From contig JALRJD010000230.1 of assembly GCA_023255165.1 (NCBI GenBank), positions 1-18,773 on the forward strand: a DNA stretch of 18,773 bases. Reading direction: 5' to 3'. Below the pieces are notes generated by a model that searched no databases, had not been told where the DNA came from, and saw only the letters and a program-made list of their open reading frames with translations. Origin of the DNA: Porticoccaceae bacterium. Lineage in GTDB: Bacteria > Pseudomonadota > Gammaproteobacteria > Pseudomonadales > Porticoccaceae. Below are positions 15,992 through 18,773 of the stretch, one piece after another. The position numbers and the translations under genes are program-made. Position 1 is the first letter of the stretch, and each line of letters starts with the position of its first letter.

Positions 15992-16971
15992 TGACGTTTA
16001 TAGATCGTATATTTTGGCACCATTGCGATCGGTCGATAGGACATCTTGACCTTTTTAAGGTTTTCAAAACCCATATCATCCCCCACATTAATCCGTGAGA
16101 CGCCATATTCCGTGGACAGCAATTTAGCGAACTCGCGGAATATAAATTGCGCACAACCGAGAATTTCGAAGTCGGTTTTCTCAACAATAACACTGGCGGT
16201 GTTGTGGTTAATTTTTTCGCCAACCGTAAAGCCCTGAATCTTGCCGTCAATGCGAATAATCAGACCGATTAAATTCAGTTCCTCGTAGGAGGCCAACATT
16301 CGCTTTACTGCCGCGCGCTCACTGTAAATGCCATCGAGAAAAGATTCGGTCTTGTCCGCAGGTAGATATTTCATGCGGTCGGAAATCCACTTGTTGAGCA
16401 GGTTTATTATGCCCTCGGCATGTTTTTTTACGTCGAGTATCTCCATGACATAATCAGGATGAATGCGCTTGAACTTGTTGATCTCATTACGTTTGGTGCT
16501 GAAGTTGTTGCCCGCTAACTCAATCAGATCATTGCAGTCATAGATATAGTCAACCAGGGTTCGCTCGACGACATAGTCCTCGAGAAAATCGAATATTCCC
16601 GAGTCCTGGTCAATCTCTTTAATAAAGTTGGAAATCAAATATTCGTCGGCATACTCGATCTTGGTGTTGATAGGCGAGCTGTTGTTATCTTCCATTAGCT
16701 GAAAGCAGACGGGAATCGCTCTCAGGGCGTCAGCCTGGAGACCGATTGGCGGCAGCAGCATTGAAATTTCGCCATTGGTAAGCAGAAAAAAACAGAAGGT
16801 GTCTTCAATGATTGAATAGAAACCGCTGCCGTTGCTGAGCCATAAATAGTTGGCGGCAAACGTATAGTCGCTGGTGTCGAGGTTTAGTAATTGTAAATAC
16901 TCCTCCATGATTTTCTTGGCCCTTAAATCAAAGGGGAATAACTCATATTGATCAATGATCAGGTTGCTCAT
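15988..16971 (-). CDS. DUF2156 (phosphatidylglycerol lysyltransferase C-terminal-like, GNAT fold) protein
   Basis: The protein resembles stand-alone DUF2156 proteins, which share a tandem GNAT fold with the lysyl-tRNA-dependent aminoacyltransferase domain of MprF but whose function is not established. It has 327 residues from the ATG at 16971; a TTG at 16998 would give 336 but has no ribosome site. Family features are YDCNDLIELAGNNFSTKRN (the conserved Lys-Arg-Asn), the GFTVGEKINHNTASVIVEKT strand and the C-terminal RINVGDDMGFENLKKVKMSY. No membrane segments are present. It is upstream of and overlaps the RimI-like gene by four bases, and is divergent from can. Its base composition appears somewhat more A+T-rich than its neighbours. 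Confidence 0.85.
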   Translation of the reverse strand: MSNLIIDQYELFPFDLRAKKIMEEYLQLLNLDTSDYTFAANYLWLSNGSGFYSIIEDTFCFFLLTNGEISMLLPPIGLQADALRAIPVCFQLMEDNNSSPINTKIEYADEYLISNFIKEIDQDSGIFDFLEDYVVERTLVDYIYDCNDLIELAGNNFSTKRNEINKFKRIHPDYVMEILDVKKHAEGIINLLNKWISDRMKYLPADKTESFLDGIYSERAAVKRMLASYEELNLIGLIIRIDGKIQGFTVGEKINHNTASVIVEKTDFEILGCAQFIFREFAKLLSTEYGVSRINVGDDMGFENLKKVKMSYRPIAMVPKYTIYKRQ

Positions 16972-17172
16972 TTGTTGTCTTTGGCCCTCAAAGTCCAATT
17001 TGGTGGGGAAGCGCCCACCCGCGATCGCCCAGGAGATCGCCGTGCGATCACCATCAAATTCTAGTCTACAATTCGCAGATGCAAGGTGGCTTGACGTCGG
17101 TAAAATTTATAGTAGGCATTTAGTCGGCTACCTGTAAAATACTGTCTCAGAAACACTATCAGGCAACCGCGC

Positions 17173-17178
17173 AGAGGA
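17173..17178 (+). promoter_or_regulatory. Ribosome binding site supporting the TTG start of can
   Basis: AGAGGA lies 9 nt before TTG at 17188. No in-frame ATG occurs before the conserved core, so this site and homology at the N-terminus select the TTG. Confidence 0.6.
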
Positions 17179-17187
17179 TACTCCGTC

Positions 17188-17808
17188 TTGAAAAAACTGA
17201 CACATCTTTTTGAAAGAAATGTTAAGTGGGCTAACGAGATCAAGGACAAAGATCCGGAATTCTTCACCCAGTTATCCAAACAGCAGGCCCCGGAATATCT
17301 CTGGATTGGCTGTTCCGACAGCAGGGTTCCGGCCAACCAGATTGTCGCACTGCCCCCGGGAGAAGTTTTTGTTCACCGCAATATCGCCAACGTGGTGGTA
17401 CACACTGATCTCAACTGCCTTTCGGTGATTCAGTTTGCCGTCGAAGTGCTCAAAGTGAAGCATATTGTCGTCTGCGGCCACTATGGCTGCGGTGGCATTA
17501 AAGCCTCGATGGAAAATGAAGATCATGGCCTGATCGACAACTGGCTGCGCCATATCAAAGATGTCAGCCGCTTTCACGCCGACGAGCTCGAGCAGCTCGA
17601 CGAACATGCGCGCCAGGACAGGCTCTGTGAACTCAATGTACTGGAGCAGGCAACCAACGTCTGCAACGCAACCGTGGTGCAAAATGCCTGGAAAAATGGC
17701 GCTGACCTCTCTGTGCATGCCTGGATCTACAGCATTGACAATGGTCTGCTTAAAGACCTCGACCTTTCCGTGTCATCAACCAAGCAGTTGGAACAGCTCA
17801 ATAGCTGA
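17188..17808 (+). CDS. can: Beta-class carbonic anhydrase
   Basis: The enzyme interconverts CO2 and bicarbonate in the cytoplasm and supplies bicarbonate to carboxylases. The 206-residue protein (E. coli Can has 220) carries the zinc ligands Cys42, His98 and Cys101 in WIGCSDSRVP and VCGHYGCGG, with the Asp44-Arg46 dyad. It also has VHRNIANVVVHTDLNCLSV and LCELNVLEQATNV, close to E. coli Can. The start is TTG at 17188, supported by AGAGGA upstream. The upstream 190 bp is a divergent region shared with the DUF2156 gene, in which I cannot identify a confident promoter. The repeated hairpin at 17908 may terminate transcription from this side too. Confidence 0.95.
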   Translation: MKKLTHLFERNVKWANEIKDKDPEFFTQLSKQQAPEYLWIGCSDSRVPANQIVALPPGEVFVHRNIANVVVHTDLNCLSVIQFAVEVLKVKHIVVCGHYGCGGIKASMENEDHGLIDNWLRHIKDVSRFHADELEQLDEHARQDRLCELNVLEQATNVCNATVVQNAWKNGADLSVHAWIYSIDNGLLKDLDLSVSSTKQLEQLNS

Positions 17809-17881
17809 CAGTGTCGCTTGATTCCCAGCAGATGGAATTAGATCCCTCCACTCACTGCGTTCGGTCGGGATGACGGGGTGG

Positions 17882-17959
17882 GGGTTCGATGACTCTCTTA
17901 CAAACCAAAAAGCCCCAGCTTTCACTGAGGCTTTTAAAATGATGGTGCCCGGTCTCGGA
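17882..17959. repeat. 78-bp direct repeat, copy 1 (tRNA-Phe 3' end plus terminator)
   Basis: This copy matches 18043-18120 at 75 of 78 positions, with a period of 161 bp. On the minus strand it contains the last 17 nt of tRNA-Phe including CCA, the bidirectional terminator and the spacer after it. The differences are one C/A and a GA/TC pair just after the CCA end. Confidence 0.95.
17908..17935. terminator. Bidirectional terminator hairpin, copy 1
   Basis: AAAAGCCCCAG pairs with CTGAGGCTTTT (11 pairs, one of them wobble) around a 6-nt loop, with A and T tracts on either side. It can end transcripts from the pseudo-tRNA side (minus) and from can (plus). Confidence 0.8.
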
Positions 17960-18046
17960 CAACGACGCGCAGCGTCTTTGGGCGCCTTCGCTTGCGAAGG
18001 CGGGGTGAAACCCTGAGCGCTTTGGCGCGAACCAATCTAACCGGGT
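17943..18046 (-). pseudogene. Pseudo-tRNA-Phe with hairpin-rich replacement of its middle
   Basis: The first bases (CCCGGTTAG) and the last 17 nt (TCCGAGACCGGGCACCA) are those of the intact tRNA-Phe downstream in the window, and six of seven acceptor pairs are kept. A further TTGGTTCG, found in the T arm of the intact gene, follows the 5' end after one base. The D arm, anticodon arm and most of the T loop are missing and replaced by about 70 nt of hairpins. Total length is 104 nt against 76 for the tRNA. It cannot be a functional tRNA. Confidence 0.75.
17964..18028. repeat. Cluster of four consecutive perfect short hairpins
   Basis: In order: GACGC-gca-GCGTC (17964-17976); CGCCTTCGC-tt-GCGAAGGCG (17983-18002, nine pairs with a 2-nt spacer); GGGT-gaa-ACCC (18003-18013); GCGC-tttg-GCGC (18017-18028). 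GCGTCTTTGGGCGC (17972-17985) and GCGCTTTGGCGC (18017-18028) also look like an imperfect direct repeat. The cluster lies wholly inside the pseudo-tRNA. Confidence 0.8.
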
Positions 18047-18120
18047 TCGATGACTCTCTTAAAAACCAAAAAGCCCCAGCTTTCACTGAGGCTTTTAAAA
18101 TTCTGGTGCCCGGTCTCGGA
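18043..18120. repeat. 78-bp direct repeat, copy 2 (at the intact tRNA-Phe)
   Basis: This is the partner of 17882-17959. Its right end is the true 3' end of tRNA-Phe and its left end is the 5' base region of the pseudo-tRNA. The layout therefore fits a tandem duplication of the unit tRNA-terminator-spacer. Confidence 0.95.
18069..18096. terminator. Terminator of tRNA-Phe (copy 2 of the repeated hairpin)
   Basis: The 11-pair stem with a 6-nt loop is the same as in copy 1. It begins 7 nt after the CCA end of tRNA-Phe on the minus strand, followed there by a run of five T. Confidence 0.85.
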
Positions 18121-18179
18121 ATCGAACCAAGGACACGAGGATTTTCAATCCTCTGCTCTACCAACTGAGCTAACCGGGC
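18104..18179 (-). tRNA. tRNA-Phe (anticodon GAA), CCA encoded
   Basis: The 76-nt sequence folds into a complete cloverleaf: acceptor GCCCGGT/ACCGGGC, D arm GCTC/GAGC with AGTTGGTA loop, anticodon arm GAGGA/TCCTC with loop TTGAAAA (anticodon GAA at 18144-18146), and T arm CTTGG/CCGAG with loop TTCGATT. The terminal ACCA is encoded. It is transcribed after yggX in the same direction, with its own predicted promoter. Confidence 0.98.
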
Positions 18180-18217
18180 GTCGCAATGCAAACTGACTCG
18201 TATCGCGAGAGGCGCGT

Positions 18218-18246
18218 ATTAAAGCGTCTGAGTTGCAGTTCGTCAA
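18218..18246 (-). promoter_or_regulatory. Predicted sigma-70 promoter of tRNA-Phe
   Basis: On the minus strand TTGACG (18246-18241, five of six) and TTTAAT (18223-18218, five of six) are separated by 17 bp. The next bases, ACGCGCC, form a GC-rich discriminator like those of stable-RNA promoters under stringent control. The start would be near 18211, giving a leader of about 32 nt before the tRNA. Confidence 0.7.
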
Positions 18247-18250
18247 GGGA

Positions 18251-18523
18251 TTATTCGGTAGGCGGGACGTATCCTTCAGCCTGATCAACTTCTTCTCCGG
18301 CAAAGAACTTTTCGCGCTGTTCAGCGAGGTAGGTGCGGGCGGTTAAATCCATCATATTAAGACGCATTTCATTTATCAGAGTGGTCTGGTGGGCCATCCA
18401 CTCATCCCATGCCTGCTTGGAAATATTGTTGAAAATATCTTCTCCGGCCGGTCCCGGAAAGGGCGGCAGATCCAGTCCTGGCAGTTCCTTGTTGAGCTTG
18501 CGGCAAAATACAGTGCGGGGCAT
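18251..18523 (-). CDS. yggX: YggX, Fe(2+)-trafficking / oxidative damage protection protein
   Basis: YggX is a small cytoplasmic protein thought to bind iron and protect Fe-S clusters from oxidation. Its length of 90 residues equals the family norm. It begins MPRTVFCRKLNKELPGLD with the conserved Cys7, followed by LPPFPGPAGEDIFNNISKQAW, NEMRLNMMD and a short acidic C-terminus. The ATG at 18523 has GAGG about 7 nt upstream. It follows mutY by 9 nt; mutY and yggX form a common pair in gammaproteobacteria, linking DNA repair with iron/oxidative protection (MutY has a 4Fe-4S cluster). Confidence 0.97.
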   Translation of the reverse strand: MPRTVFCRKLNKELPGLDLPPFPGPAGEDIFNNISKQAWDEWMAHQTTLINEMRLNMMDLTARTYLAEQREKFFAGEEVDQAEGYVPPTE

Positions 18524-18532
18524 AACTGACCT

Positions 18533-18769
18533 CTAGTTGATGTTTGAAAGCAGCGCTTTAATCGGCGCGGGCATACCCAATGATAGTGGATTCCGTGGGT
18601 TATACCAGACTTGATTGGGCGACTCGGCAATCTGTTGGGCGTGCACGGGGTTCCTGGAAACACCACAGGCACAGGCAAGCGGCGGCGGCGGCGGCGGCGG
18701 CAGCAGCGGCAGAGGCACACGCCAACAGGTGAAACAAAGGCTGACCGCGCCACACCACACGAGGGCGCC
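18533..18769 (-). CDS. mutY: C-terminal fragment of adenine DNA glycosylase MutY; upstream part doubtful
   Basis: MutY removes adenine opposite 8-oxoguanine. Only the extreme C-terminus of its NUDIX-like domain is visible: PVHAQQIAESPNQVWYNP then PLSLGMPAPIKALL, corresponding to the WYN...GLPAPV ending of the family (about 18533-18650). Right of about 18650 the frame gives a cysteine- and proline-rich sequence (seven consecutive Pro from the triplet run) that does not resemble MutY. It meets an in-frame stop at 18770-18772. The expected HxFxH motif is absent in all three minus frames. The gene is either disrupted or the terminal bases are not true genome sequence. Confidence 0.65.
   Translation of the reverse strand, partial: GALVWCGAVSLCFTCWRVPLPLLPPPPPPPLACACGVSRNPVHAQQIAESPNQVWYNPRNPLSLGMPAPIKALLSNIN
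18681..18701. repeat. GGC triplet run (seven units)
   Basis: Seven tandem GGC units lie next to CAGCAGCGGC, within 100 bp of the window end and inside the part that does not read as MutY. This could be a true microsatellite or a sequence/assembly artefact. Confidence 0.9.
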
Positions 18770-18773
18770 TCAG

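Noticed and set aside
17091..17113. TTGACG...TATAGT as a can promoter
   Set aside because: The spacer is only 11 bp, too short for a sigma-70 promoter.
17848..17880. Possible REP-like palindrome (ATCCC...GGGAT with ACTGCGTTCGGT between)
   Set aside because: The arms pair imperfectly and only one copy is present in the window, so it cannot be called a repeat element here.
17882..18120. attL/attR of an integrated island at tRNA-Phe
   Set aside because: Only about 80 bp lie between the repeats and no integrase is in the window; a tandem tRNA duplication explains both preserved tRNA ends more simply.
17934..18191. 85-codon minus-strand frame over the tRNA-Phe region
   Set aside because: It translates the tRNA, the pseudo-tRNA and the hairpins; no protein is expected.
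1..18773. CRISPR array, rRNA genes, insertion sequences or prophage genes
   Set aside because: No regularly spaced repeats, transposase, integrase or phage structural genes were seen on either strand.

Overview
The window reads as chromosomal DNA of a gammaproteobacterium. The order dacA-rlpA-mltB-rodA-mrdA-rlmH-rsfS-nadD-proA is typical of that class, and the individual proteins look most like those of marine Pseudomonadales/Cellvibrionales-type bacteria. The genus cannot be fixed from the sequence alone. Both ends are cut inside genes: dacA on the left, mutY on the right.

Layout. Bases 1-9646 hold a long minus-strand block. It starts (reading leftward) with hemH and proA, continues with nadD, rsfS and rlmH (NAD synthesis, ribosome silencing, 23S rRNA methylation), and ends with the cell-elongation genes mrdA (PBP2), rodA, mltB, rlpA and dacA (PBP5/6 type). 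Spacings are short or overlapping from proA to rlpA, so most of it is probably one or two operons. The elongation genes supply a transpeptidase (PBP2), its glycosyltransferase partner (RodA), a lytic transglycosylase (MltB), a septal/cell-wall lipoprotein (RlpA) and a DD-carboxypeptidase (DacA).

Bases 9650-11850 are an accessory island. After a gene-poor stretch with a small ORF remnant comes a two-gene AbiE-type (type IV) toxin-antitoxin module. It has two 15-bp inverted repeats (GGTAC-N5-GTACC), one upstream and one over the antitoxin start codon, and a possible terminator behind it. Bases 11855-15502 are a plus-strand run: prfC (RF3), a PlsC-like acyltransferase, an unrecognised small membrane-anchored protein, and an AI-2E/PerM-type permease. 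Convergent to this is a translationally coupled pair of GNAT-fold genes (RimI-like and DUF2156). A beta-carbonic anhydrase gene (can) is divergent from the pair.

Bases 17809-18103 are noncoding and contain the most unusual structure. The region downstream of tRNA-Phe (minus strand), including its terminator and the last 17 nt of the tRNA, is duplicated as a 78-bp direct repeat with a period of 161 bp. Between the repeats lies a pseudo-tRNA that keeps both acceptor ends of tRNA-Phe, while its middle is replaced by a string of four hairpins. The intact tRNA-Phe has a strong predicted promoter with a GC-rich discriminator. Upstream of it are yggX and the 3' end of mutY. The last ~120 bases do not encode recognisable MutY and contain a GGC triplet run, so they may be a contig-end artefact.
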